From an uncultured Helicobacter sp. (GTDB lineage Bacteria; Campylobacterota; Campylobacteria; Campylobacterales; Helicobacteraceae), in the NCBI GenBank assembly GCA_944326445.1, contig CALVDZ010000029.1, positions 1-19,940 of the forward strand: a stretch of DNA of 19,940 nt, in the 5' to 3' direction. The notes beneath the pieces were generated by a model that ran no database searches, was not told where the DNA came from, and was given only the letters and a program-made list of their open reading frames with translations. The position numbers and the translations under genes are program-made. This document shows positions 9,744 to 17,688 of the stretch, one piece after another (positions within the stretch are counted from its first letter, which is position 1; each line of letters begins with the position of its first letter).

Positions 9744-11126
9744 ATGGAATCTAAGAACAAAATTAATAATTCAACTTGGAAACAATATTTTCCCACTTAT
9801 CACTTTCATGAAAATAAAAATAGAGATATTGCCTTAGAAGAATATAAATTCTGCTGTAAAATTCTTGAAAGTGAAGAAAAAATTTTTGATAACTTAGTTA
9901 AATATGTCCTTGCATTTGGGACAATTATTATTTCGCTTTTATCAAATGCAAATAAAACAATAAAAGAAATATTTAGTGCAATTACAAACAATACAGATTA
10001 TATATGGATCGGTATTGCTATCTTGATGATATTATTTTTTATTTTTATGACAAAAAACTTTGCAGAAAGGCAAAAGTCTATTGTTTTTGCAAAACGAAAA
10101 ATCATTATGCTAAGAAGAATGTTAGGCATAGATTATGGAACTCAAGAATTCTTGTTCAAAAAAGGTATGCTTGAGGGTGCTAATATGCCTTTTAGCATTA
10201 AACTAAATGTTAGTTATCTATACTTTATTATTCCTATTTTGTGTTTTGTGGCATTACTTGTTATAAATATTTTTTTAGAATATTCTCTAAAATATGTTCT
10301 TACTTTAAATATTCTAATATCTGTCGCATTGTATCTATTTTATATTTATTGTATTTTAGATATAAACGAAACAATGTCTTTAGTTATTTTTAGATTTATA
10401 TTTTCAAGACTTGGCATAACTTTCGTAGATAACTTTGAACATATTTTATATAGAGCTAAATTATCAGTTTATGAATGTCAAAGACAAGGAATTAATCTAG
10501 ATAACCCTAAAAAAATATTAGTTGCTATTGAAGATAAAAACTTTTATCAACATAAAGGCATAGATTATAGAGCGATAGGACGAGCTTTGCTATCCTATGC
10601 AAGAAAAATACCTTACATTAAAGAGATACCTTATATCTCAAAAATACCATTTTCTGGCGGTTCAACTATCACACAGCAACTTTTTAGGACTTTATTTGTT
10701 GAGAATATGAATAAAAAACGATTGAGAAGAAAATTAGCTGAAATCTACTTAAGTCGTTACTGGCTTAATAGAATACTAACCAAAAAAGATCAGCTTGAAA
10801 TCTATCTAAATGCCGTGCGTTTTGACAAGCAAATATTTGGAATCATGCAGGCAATGCAACATTTTTATGATTGTGATAAATATATTAAAAATCTCTCAAA
10901 AGCACAATCATTTTTTCTTATTGAGCGTATCTCTGTAACAAGTGGAACAATGCTACCAAAAGTGATTGATACTATTGCTAGATTAGAAAATCAGAAAATT
11001 TTAAATAAGCAAGATATTAAAGAAATCATTCATATATACACAAAGGCTTGTGATAATGAGAAAATTAAAGCAGAGTTCAAGAATGAAAATATTTTAAAAA
11101 AATTACGCGAAAAATACAAATACTAA
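9744..11126 (+). CDS. Polytopic membrane protein with GT51 peptidoglycan glycosyltransferase domain
   Basis: The 460-residue protein starts at ATG 9744, with ribosome site AGAGGG (9731-9736). It has four hydrophobic helices (about residues 48-66, 88-105, 155-180 and 185-207), with a strongly basic loop between the second and third (AERQKSIVFAKRK). Then comes a GT51 domain with all main motifs: EDKNFYQHKGID (from E263), GGSTITQQL (from G305), RRKLAEIYLS (E333) and DQLEIYLNAVRF. GT51 enzymes polymerise lipid II into glycan strands, normally in the periplasm after a single N-terminal helix; no transpeptidase domain follows here. The four-helix N-terminal part is not like ordinary class A penicillin-binding proteins or MtgA. 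By the positive-inside rule the catalytic domain might even face the cytoplasm. The gene is strongly AT-rich, stands in a defence-like island and is flanked by recombination scars, all suggesting transfer. The role is unknown. Confidence 0.8.
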   Translation: MESKNKINNSTWKQYFPTYHFHENKNRDIALEEYKFCCKILESEEKIFDNLVKYVLAFGTIIISLLSNANKTIKEIFSAITNNTDYIWIGIAILMILFFIFMTKNFAERQKSIVFAKRKIIMLRRMLGIDYGTQEFLFKKGMLEGANMPFSIKLNVSYLYFIIPILCFVALLVINIFLEYSLKYVLTLNILISVALYLFYIYCILDINETMSLVIFRFIFSRLGITFVDNFEHILYRAKLSVYECQRQGINLDNPKKILVAIEDKNFYQHKGIDYRAIGRALLSYARKIPYIKEIPYISKIPFSGGSTITQQLFRTLFVENMNKKRLRRKLAEIYLSRYWLNRILTKKDQLEIYLNAVRFDKQIFGIMQAMQHFYDCDKYIKNLSKAQSFFLIERISVTSGTMLPKVIDTIARLENQKILNKQDIKEIIHIYTKACDNEKIKAEFKNENILKKLREKYKY

Positions 11127-11160
11127 AACAATAAGATACAATGATTTTAAAAATGCTTTG

Positions 11161-11245
11161 ATTATGATTTATACCATACTTTTAGCTTTGGTGCTTTTCT
11201 CTCTCCAAAAAAACCGCGCGTAAAAACTCCATAGTGCCAAGCTAA
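11161..11245 (+). pseudogene. Remnant of a pentapeptide-repeat gene 3' end
   Basis: Bases 11190-11240 nearly repeat 9539-9590 (for example GTGCTTTTCTCTCTCC and GTAAAAACTCCATAGTGCCAA). Translation gives YTILLALVLFSLQK, as in the last helix of the protein at 7622-9592. The remnant has 7 A where the intact gene has 6, so its frame is shifted. The divergent upstream codons suggest that it came from a related allele rather than a fresh duplication. Confidence 0.8.
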
Positions 11246-11300
11246 CCCCCTCGCTATAATCTTTTAGAATCGCACAAAATCAACAAATCCATACAATCAT

Positions 11301-11331
11301 CGGACAAAGTGTCCGCTTTTGCTCATTTTTT
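11301..11331 (+). terminator. Possible rho-independent terminator at the island's right part
   Basis: CGGACA-AAG-TGTCCG is a perfect 6-bp stem (11301-11315) followed by CTTTTGC and then TTTTTT (11326-11331). It is on the right strand to end transcription coming from the GT51 gene. The interrupted T tract makes it moderate. Confidence 0.5.
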
Positions 11332-11381
11332 CTAGTAGATAATAGAATCAATAATCTCAAAGAGTATCATAGAATCTAGCG

Positions 11382-11488
11382 ACTTACCCTCATAAGATTT
11401 TGCGTTTATCCAACAAAACAAAATACAAAAAAAGAATGCAAAACAAAGTAAAATCTAAGGTAAGTGGTTATGAGATTGTCTCAACCAC
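11382..11488. repeat. Cluster of inverted repeats before the right 44-bp repeat
   Basis: ACTTACC (11382-11388) and AGATTTT (11395-11401) recur inverted as AAAATCT (11450-11456) and GGTAAGT (11459-11465). CTCATAA (11389-11395) pairs with TTATGAG (11468-11474). A second, alternative hairpin is GTGGTT-AT-GAGA-TTG-TCTC-AACCAC (11464-11488). The segment between is A-rich. No coding frame is apparent. On the minus strand it lies just downstream of the extended -10 in the right repeat, so a small structured RNA is possible. Confidence 0.5.
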
Positions 11489-11512
11489 GATATGAGCCAA
11501 AACCAAAGTGTA

Positions 11513-11556
11513 TAGAATCTACATAGCGGGTATTATAGCAAGGTTTTGCTAAGTTT
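11513..11556. repeat. Right copy of the 44-bp perfect direct repeat
   Basis: Identical to 432-475 and in the same orientation, it ends 89 bases before the start of the small membrane protein. It carries the same minus-strand TGCTATAAT (11532-11540 on the plus strand as ATTATAGCA), which here would point back into the island. Confidence 0.9.
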
Positions 11557-11645
11557 GCTGATAATCCTTGATGCCTCTGTATATGGGTTATGCTAAGATA
11601 TGGGTTTTAGAATCTAACAATGAGAATCTACTGAAAGGATACACA

Positions 11646-12071
11646 ATGGATAGAATTAGCACAATGCGTATAGGTATGATACTTATAAGTCTAGCGGTTG
11701 GATTGCTTTGTGGGATTTTAGCCGCTGGTGTGGTCGATACATATTCTATGTTTGGTATGAGTAATGTAGGTCTCTTTTTTCTGTTTGGATTTTGGGGATT
11801 TGGTGCGTGGGTATGGTATAGATTCACACATGAGATACGGAGGGCATATATCACATTAAGCTTTGGGATTTGTATCGTGGTGTGGGTATTGTGCTGCATT
11901 ATTCTTAATTCAGAGGCTTGTGGGTGGTTATCACTATTGTTCTTTGGGTGTTTTGTGAATATGAGTGTGAGTGGATTTCTTATACTTTATAAGCCTTTGT
12001 GGGTATGGTGGATTCTCATTGTTTTCTTAGGAGTGTGGCTGTATTGGTTGTGGTGGCTTTTTGGCACTTAG
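11646..12071 (+). CDS. Small four-helix membrane protein of unknown function
   Basis: I chose ATG 11646 because AAAGGAT lies just upstream; the frame is open further back to a TTG at 11568, but that has no ribosome site. The 141-residue product is almost entirely hydrophobic, with about four membrane helices and many Trp residues near the end (YKPLWVWWILIVFLGVWLYW). I do not recognise a family. A possible extended -10 (TGCTAAGAT, 11590-11598) lies about 50 bases upstream. It follows the right repeat directly, so it was probably the original neighbour of the leftward dehydrogenase gene before the island arrived. Composition is lower in GC than pyrG downstream. Confidence 0.7.
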   Translation: MDRISTMRIGMILISLAVGLLCGILAAGVVDTYSMFGMSNVGLFFLFGFWGFGAWVWYRFTHEIRRAYITLSFGICIVVWVLCCIILNSEACGWLSLLFFGCFVNMSVSGFLILYKPLWVWWILIVFLGVWLYWLWWLFGT

Positions 12072-12111
12072 AGCTTTCATAAGTCCTGCCTGTTTTTAAG
12101 CATGTATGGTT

Positions 12112-12117
12112 TATAAT
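12112..12117 (+). promoter_or_regulatory. -10 box (TATAAT) for the pyrG operon
   Basis: A perfect TATAAT lies 29 bases before the chosen pyrG ATG, after a TTTTTAAG stretch. It can drive the compact pyrG-recJ-pseudouridine synthase-ATPase series, where no other promoter is obvious. Confidence 0.55.
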
Positions 12118-12146
12118 ACGCCAAATTCGCATTGGAGTTAGGTGTT

Positions 12147-13817
12147 ATGCAATCCACACAATCCCCCACAAAACCCAAATATATCTTTGTAACTGGTGGC
12201 GTGCTAAGCTCGCTTGGTAAGGGCATTACCTCTTCTTCTATCGCCACGCTTTTGCAGCACAGCGGGTTTAATGTCAGTATCTTAAAAATCGATCCCTATA
12301 TCAATGTCGATCCGGGCACGATGAGCCCACTAGAGCACGGCGAGGTGTTTGTGACGAGCGATGGGGCAGAGACGGATTTAGACATCGGGCATTATGAGCG
12401 ATTTCTCAATAAAGACTTTCACAAGACAAACAACTTCACAACAGGGCAGATTTATCTCTCCGTCATCGACAAAGAGCGCAGGGGCGAGTATCTGGGCAAA
12501 ACCATTCAGATAGTCCCCCATATCGTCGATGAGATAAAGCACAGAATCCACCTCGCAGGCGTGCAGAGCGACTTTCTCATCGTCGAGCTTGGCGGCACGG
12601 TGGGCGATATGGAGGGTATGCCCTACCTAGAGGCTATGCGTCAGCTCAAGCACGAGCTAGGCTCTAAGCAAGTCATTAGCGTGCATGTTACGCTTATCCC
12701 GCTTATCCGCGCCGCAGGGGAGCTAAAGACTAAGCCAACCCAACATAGTGTCCAAGAGCTGCGCCGCATAGGGATTTCCCCACAGATTCTCGTGGCGCGT
12801 TGTGAGCGCACGCTCGATAAGGAGCTAAAGAAAAAGCTAGCTATGAGCTGTGATGTCGATGATGATAGCGTGATTGTGGCAAAGGATTCACAGAGTATCT
12901 ACAAATGCCCGCTAGATTTGTTGCAAGAGGGGATTTTGGTGCCTATCGCGCGGCGTTTTAATCTAGGCGAGCTAAGTCCCAATATGGACGAGTGGGATAT
13001 GCTCGTCAAAAAAATCATCTCGCCCAAAGATAGCATTACCATCGGTTTTGTGGGCAAATACCTCTCGCTTAAAGAATCTTATAAATCCCTCACGGAGGCA
13101 CTTATCCACGCTGGGGCGCATATCAACACACGCGTAGAGATTTTGTGGATAGATAGCGAGAGCCTCCAAAATAGCGCGCAAGAAAGCGCGCAGGAGGGGG
13201 GCAAATGCGCGCTTGATGAAGTGGATTCTATCCTGATCCCGGGGGGCTTTGGCGAGCGCGGGATAGAGGGCAAGCTCCAAGCGATCAAATACGCGCGCGA
13301 GCGCAATATCCCGCTGCTTGGAATCTGCCTTGGTATGCAGTTAGCCATCATCGAGTATGCGCGTAATGTCCTAGGCATAGCCGAGGCGAACTCCACGGAG
13401 TTTGACAAAGAGGCTAGAGAGCCCATCATCTATCTCATCGAGGATTTTATAGATTCACAGGGCAAAAAGCAGGTGCGCACGCACAGCTCCCCTATGGGCG
13501 GCACGATGCGCCTAGGCGAGTATGCCTGCGCTATCAAAAAGGGCAGCAAACTCCACGCCGCCTACAAGCAAGATTCTATCAAAGAGCGTCATCGCCATCG
13601 CTATGAGGTCAATCCCGCCTACAAGCAGAGGCTAGAGGAGGGCGGTATGCTCATCAGCGGCGAGTCTAATGGGCTCATCGAAGCTATCGAGCTTGCAAAC
13701 CATCCGTGGTTTGTCGCGGTGCAATTCCACCCAGAATTTACCTCAAGGCTCAAAAACCCAAATCCCATTATCCTAGAATTTTTGCGCCAGAGCCTAGCGC
13801 ATAAGAGAGTGCATTGA
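12147..13817 (+). CDS. pyrG: CTP synthase
   Basis: The enzyme makes CTP from UTP, ATP and glutamine in the cytoplasm. I chose ATG 12147 (556 residues), with GGAG at 12134-12137; an upstream TTG (12132) is in frame but overlaps that ribosome site. The N-terminal synthetase domain opens with KYIFVTGGVLSSLGKG (ATP-binding loop, residues about 11-26) and has DPYINVDPGTMSPLEHGEVF. The C-terminal glutaminase domain has LGICLGMQLA with catalytic Cys (residue about 394) and HPEFTSR with His 528 and Glu 530. Length fits the family. A short Ala/Gln/Glu stretch between the domains (SAQESAQEGG) comes from a small DNA repeat. It overlaps recJ by four bases (TTGA). Confidence 0.97.
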   Translation: MQSTQSPTKPKYIFVTGGVLSSLGKGITSSSIATLLQHSGFNVSILKIDPYINVDPGTMSPLEHGEVFVTSDGAETDLDIGHYERFLNKDFHKTNNFTTGQIYLSVIDKERRGEYLGKTIQIVPHIVDEIKHRIHLAGVQSDFLIVELGGTVGDMEGMPYLEAMRQLKHELGSKQVISVHVTLIPLIRAAGELKTKPTQHSVQELRRIGISPQILVARCERTLDKELKKKLAMSCDVDDDSVIVAKDSQSIYKCPLDLLQEGILVPIARRFNLGELSPNMDEWDMLVKKIISPKDSITIGFVGKYLSLKESYKSLTEALIHAGAHINTRVEILWIDSESLQNSAQESAQEGGKCALDEVDSILIPGGFGERGIEGKLQAIKYARERNIPLLGICLGMQLAIIEYARNVLGIAEANSTEFDKEAREPIIYLIEDFIDSQGKKQVRTHSSPMGGTMRLGEYACAIKKGSKLHAAYKQDSIKERHRHRYEVNPAYKQRLEEGGMLISGESNGLIEAIELANHPWFVAVQFHPEFTSRLKNPNPIILEFLRQSLAHKRVH

Positions 13818-15373
13818 AATACCTTAGCAAATCCCAGATACGCGAGATTCTCTCACAACGCGATTTGGAGCGTGGCATAGCGGGGCTAGCGGACTTGCCA
13901 CTGCCCCATAGGCTAAAAGGCGTGCCAGAGGCTGCAAAGCTCATCGCCACGCATATGCGACGAGATTCAAAGATTCTCATCGTGGGGGATTATGACGCTG
14001 ATGGCGTGAATGCGAGCGCGATTATGCAGGGGTTTTTTGAAGCTTTAGGCTATGCGCATTTTGAGGTGGTTTTGCCCAATCGCTTTAGCGATGGCTATGG
14101 GCTTAGCGTGAATCTCTTAGAGCGGCTTGAAGCTCCCAGACACTATGGGCTTGTCATCACCGTGGATAATGGCGTGAGTGCCTTTGAGGCGGGCGAGTTT
14201 TGCAAGGCGCACAATCTCGCGCTTATCATCACCGATCACCACACGCCCCAAGATTCACTGCCCACTTGCGATGTGCTCATCAATCCCAAGCAAGAGGGCT
14301 GTAGCTTTCCCTTTAAAGACATTTGTGGGGCGATGGTGGCGTGGTATCTGTGTGCGGGGATTAAGCAAGAGTGTGGCGCGCGCATTGATATGAGTGCGTT
14401 TGTGCCCTTTGTGGGCTTAGCTACGCTTGGCGATGTGATGCCGCTTGTGGGGATTAATAGAATCGTAGTCAAAAAAGCCCTGCAGATTCTGCGCGCCTCT
14501 GATGCGCCCTTTGCACAGGTGCTACGCCAAAAGCTAGGGGCGATAAGCGCGCAAACACTAAGCTTTAGCCTCATTCCCCTGCTAAATTGTGCGGGGCGCG
14601 TGAGCGATGCGCGCGTGGCGTTTGAGTTTCTCACGCTAAAAAGTCTGCCCCAAGCCCTGCAGGTTTATGCCCAGCTCCAATCCCTAAACAACGAGCGCAA
14701 AGCCCTCCAAGCCCAAACCCTCCAAAAAGCCCAAGATTGCCTCACGCAAAGTGACGCGTTTGTGTGCGCGATAGGGGAGTGGCATATCGGTGTGGTGGGG
14801 ATCGTGTGCGCTAGGCTTGCCCAAACGCACCAAAAGTGCGCCTTTGTGCTAAGCGATGGGGGCGATGGGGTGCTCAAGGGCTCGGGGCGCGCCTATGGCG
14901 GGGTAAATCTCATACAATCTCTCCAAAAAGCCCAAGGGCTAAAGCCGCTTTTGCTCGAGTTTGGCGGGCATCAGGGCGCGGTGGGGCTGCAGATTCACAA
15001 AGATGATTTAGATGAGTTTATGGAGATTTTGGATAAATGCGTAGTGAGGGAGGCGCAGGGAGAATCTAGCGCGGTGCTAGGCTATGTGCGCGCCGATGAT
15101 ATCGATATGGAGCTTTTTGCTCTCCTAGAGGAGTTTGAGCCCTTTGGCGCGCACAATCCCCTGCCTCACTTTATGTGTGACGATCTTAGGCTACTAGATT
15201 CAAAGCCTATGGGCAAAAACAAAGAGCATTTGCGCCTAGACTTTTGCGCTCCTAGCGGCAGGAGGCTCTATGGCGTGGAGTTTTTTGCTAGCGGAGTTTG
15301 CGCGCAGGAGTGGTGCTTTGCCCTCGCGTATGATAGGTATTTCCAACGCCTATGTTTGCAGATAGAGGGCTAG
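13814..15373 (+). CDS. recJ: Single-stranded-DNA-specific 5'-3' exonuclease RecJ
   Basis: RecJ degrades single-stranded DNA 5' to 3' in recombination and mismatch repair. The 519-residue frame starts at a TTG that overlaps the pyrG stop (TTGA), implying translational coupling; no ATG near the start fits better. DHH-family motifs are clear: VGDYDADG (Asp 59, 61 and 63), VITVDNGV, ITDHHTPQDSLP (DHH at 141-143) and INPKQEGC. The DHHA1 part shows SGRAYGGVNLIQSL and FGGHQGAVGL (GGH at 384-386), and a C-terminal OB-like region follows. Motifs are complete, so it should be active. The length is at the short end for RecJ but normal for Helicobacter. Confidence 0.95.
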   Translation: MKYLSKSQIREILSQRDLERGIAGLADLPLPHRLKGVPEAAKLIATHMRRDSKILIVGDYDADGVNASAIMQGFFEALGYAHFEVVLPNRFSDGYGLSVNLLERLEAPRHYGLVITVDNGVSAFEAGEFCKAHNLALIITDHHTPQDSLPTCDVLINPKQEGCSFPFKDICGAMVAWYLCAGIKQECGARIDMSAFVPFVGLATLGDVMPLVGINRIVVKKALQILRASDAPFAQVLRQKLGAISAQTLSFSLIPLLNCAGRVSDARVAFEFLTLKSLPQALQVYAQLQSLNNERKALQAQTLQKAQDCLTQSDAFVCAIGEWHIGVVGIVCARLAQTHQKCAFVLSDGGDGVLKGSGRAYGGVNLIQSLQKAQGLKPLLLEFGGHQGAVGLQIHKDDLDEFMEILDKCVVREAQGESSAVLGYVRADDIDMELFALLEEFEPFGAHNPLPHFMCDDLRLLDSKPMGKNKEHLRLDFCAPSGRRLYGVEFFASGVCAQEWCFALAYDRYFQRLCLQIEG

Positions 15374-15374
15374 T

Positions 15375-16313
15375 ATGCCTTTTGTGCGTGAGGAATACAC
15401 CATAGAGCAGCCGCTAAGGGCGTTTGTGTTTTTGGTGCGCGCACTAGGGTTTAGCCCAAAGGCTGCACAAAGGCTTATCGACAGAGGCAGAATGACGCAA
15501 AATGGCGTGAGGGTGCTCAAAGCACAAGAAGTGCAGGGCAGGGTAGAGATCGCGCGCTTTGTGCCGCAGGATTTGGGCTTAGCGCCGCTTTTTGTGCATA
15601 GGGATTTTTGCGTGTATGACAAGCCACATCATCTGCTCACCCACCCCAAGGGCTTGTATGCGCACCCTAGCCTTAATGACGCGCTAAAGAGCACCTTTGG
15701 CGCGCAGGCAAACCCTATCCATAGGCTAGATTCACTCACAAGCGGACTTGTGGTGTGCGCGCGCCACTCACGCAGTGAGCAGGAGCTCAAAAATCTCTTT
15801 TTGCACCAAAAAGTGCAAAAGACTTATACGGCAATCGTGCGGGGGATTGTCAAAGACGATGAGCGCGAGATTTGCGCGCCCATTCTTACCCAAAAGGGCG
15901 GCGGGGATTTGAGCATACGGAGTGTGATCTCGCCTATGGGTAAGAGCGCGAGGACGCGCATTAGGGTGATTGAGCGCGATTTGGCGCGCGATCGCACGCT
16001 CATAGAGGCACGCCCGCTCACGGGGCGCACGCACCAAATCCGCGTGCATTTAGATTCTATCCAGCACCCTATCGTGGGGGATTGTCTCTATGGCGTGAGT
16101 GATGAAATCTCGCGATTTTTTTTAGAATCTAGCGCGGGGGAGAGGGAGTTCGTGCGGCTTTTGGGTGCGCCGCATTTGATGCTCAATGCCTCAAGGATTG
16201 TCTTTCGCTACGATGATAAGGAGTTTTGTATAGATTCTGTGCTGCGCGCGGGGCTGCTTGCGTTTTTTTATAACACGAGTTTTGATCACACAAGCGAGCG
16301 CGTATGCCGCTAA
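15375..16313 (+). CDS. RluA-family RNA pseudouridine synthase
   Basis: The 312-residue protein would convert uridines to pseudouridine in rRNA or tRNA. Residues about 12-60 look like an S4 RNA-binding domain (FSPKAAQRLIDRGRMTQNGV). The catalytic signature NPIHRLDSLTSGLVV contains HRLD with the catalytic Asp at 119, and RPLTGRTHQIRVHL is the second conserved family motif. Start ATG 15375 lies one base after the recJ stop, so the two are in one operon. RluD, RluC and TruC-type members are hard to separate by eye, so I give no symbol. It overlaps the next gene by 10 bases. Confidence 0.9.
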   Translation: MPFVREEYTIEQPLRAFVFLVRALGFSPKAAQRLIDRGRMTQNGVRVLKAQEVQGRVEIARFVPQDLGLAPLFVHRDFCVYDKPHHLLTHPKGLYAHPSLNDALKSTFGAQANPIHRLDSLTSGLVVCARHSRSEQELKNLFLHQKVQKTYTAIVRGIVKDDEREICAPILTQKGGGDLSIRSVISPMGKSARTRIRVIERDLARDRTLIEARPLTGRTHQIRVHLDSIQHPIVGDCLYGVSDEISRFFLESSAGEREFVRLLGAPHLMLNASRIVFRYDDKEFCIDSVLRAGLLAFFYNTSFDHTSERVCR

Positions 16314-17335
16314 ATGCCCTAGCAGCCTATACCCTAGAGCGCAAGATTCTGCCGCGCCGCTATGGTATCACTCCGGGCAAGAGCTTCCTATATGGCGCGC
16401 CGCGCTCGGGCAAAACCTCCCTAGCCCTGCAGTTTGCGCTTGGGTTCAAAAAGCCTATTTATATTGATTTGGCTCGGATACAGGGCGAGGAGGTGCAGGG
16501 CTATCTGCTGAAAATGCACCTAGAGAAAAATGTCGATGCGCTTGTGCTGGATAATTATCAGGGCTCTATCGCGCTGCCAAATATCCCAAATATCGTGCTT
16601 ATAGGCGATAGGCGGCACTGCCCAGCGGGATTTGGGCTCAAGCGTATTTTGCCGCTGTGTTTTGAGGAGTTTGTGAGCTTTGATAGCAAAAATCTCTCAC
16701 TTAAGGCACTTTTTAATGCGTTTTTAAAAAGTGGCAATCTCCCAGAGATTCAGGAGTTTGGGGCGTATAAGCGGCTCGAGCGGCTCTATGAGGTTGTGCG
16801 GGTGGGATTTGGCAGTGATAGCGAGATGTTTTTGGCACTTTTGGCTTTTCAGTCCCAAAACGCCACGCCACACAGAATCTACGCCCAGCTAAAGCCCATA
16901 ATGAAGCTCTCAAAGGACAGAATCTACGCTAGGCTTGCGCAGTGGCAGGAAAATGGCGTGGTGTTTTTCCTCCCGCACGCGCACAAGACTAATGCCAAAA
17001 AGCTCTATTTTGCGGATTTTAGCCTCTCGCATTTAAGCCACCATAGCCTTGCCGCGCAGCTAGAAAATATGCTTTTTTTGGAGCTATTAAAGCTTAGTGA
17101 GCAGGGCGGGGGAGTGCTAAGCTATGGCGATAGCGGGGAGTTTTTGTATCAAGATCGCGCGTTTGTGAGCATTCCCTTTGCGACACAAGAGCTCATAGGG
17201 CGCAAGATTCACAAAATCCCTGCCAAGGAGATTTGTATCATCACGCTGAGCTTTGAGGGCGAGGGCAGAGTGGGGCAGAGGCAGTGGCGCGCGATGGATT
17301 TTATTGACTTTGCGCTTGGGGAGTGGATTGTGTAG
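16304..17335 (+). CDS. P-loop ATPase of unknown function
   Basis: The 343-residue protein starts at ATG 16304, inside the end of the pseudouridine synthase gene. It has a Walker A loop, YGAPRSGKTSLA (Lys 37), and a Walker B-like ALVLDNYQ (Asp near 83) without the usual following Glu. The later VLIGDRR and the C-terminal half with winged-helix-like spacing (KLSKDRIYARLAQWQENGVV) resemble the ATPases of the COG1373/AAA_14 type, which pair an ATPase with a DNA-binding-like part. That assignment is by shape only. Tight linkage to pyrG-recJ suggests a conserved housekeeping or DNA-related role, but this is inference. Confidence 0.75.
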   Translation: MPLNALAAYTLERKILPRRYGITPGKSFLYGAPRSGKTSLALQFALGFKKPIYIDLARIQGEEVQGYLLKMHLEKNVDALVLDNYQGSIALPNIPNIVLIGDRRHCPAGFGLKRILPLCFEEFVSFDSKNLSLKALFNAFLKSGNLPEIQEFGAYKRLERLYEVVRVGFGSDSEMFLALLAFQSQNATPHRIYAQLKPIMKLSKDRIYARLAQWQENGVVFFLPHAHKTNAKKLYFADFSLSHLSHHSLAAQLENMLFLELLKLSEQGGGVLSYGDSGEFLYQDRAFVSIPFATQELIGRKIHKIPAKEICIITLSFEGEGRVGQRQWRAMDFIDFALGEWIV

Positions 17336-17503
17336 ATTGTGCTTTGGTTAGAAGTCAGCCTAAGGGATTGTAAATCATTGCAGAATCTAAGGAGATTCTA
17401 AAAAAGCAAAGACAGAATCTAAACTCCAAAAACCTTACAGAATCTAGCGTAGATTCAGAATCTAGAGCATTTACAGAATCTAAATCTAAAACAATTACGC
17501 AAT
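17336..17503. other. Gene-free stretch rich in AGAATCT/AGATTCT words
   Basis: Between the ATPase stop and the inverted-repeat element, AGAATCT or its reverse complement occurs about six times in some 120 bases (near 17380-17485). A frame stays open through it and into the element, but it has no usable start codon or ribosome site. No convincing terminator for the upstream operon is seen here. Confidence 0.5.
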
Positions 17504-17688
17504 CCCACTTCAAAAACTTTGTGCAAGGCTTTGCCAAATATCAAATAATGTGGTGTGCGGTAGCACGAGCCTAGCGCAATTGCAAAATTGCGCCATTTTT
17601 GCGGAGCAAAAATCAAATCAATGTGGAAGTGCGTCAGCGCAAACCGACACTCGCCCTTGTCGTGGTGGCAAAGCGTAAGCTTCTTTAG

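Noticed and set aside
11568..11645. Upstream TTG start for the small membrane protein
   Set aside because: No ribosome site there, and it adds a polar stretch before the natural hydrophobic start; ATG 11646 has AAAGGAT.
17371..17574. Plus-strand open frame rich in Glu-Ser through the AGAATCT cluster
   Set aside because: No start codon with a ribosome site follows the preceding stop; the open frame comes from the repeated word.
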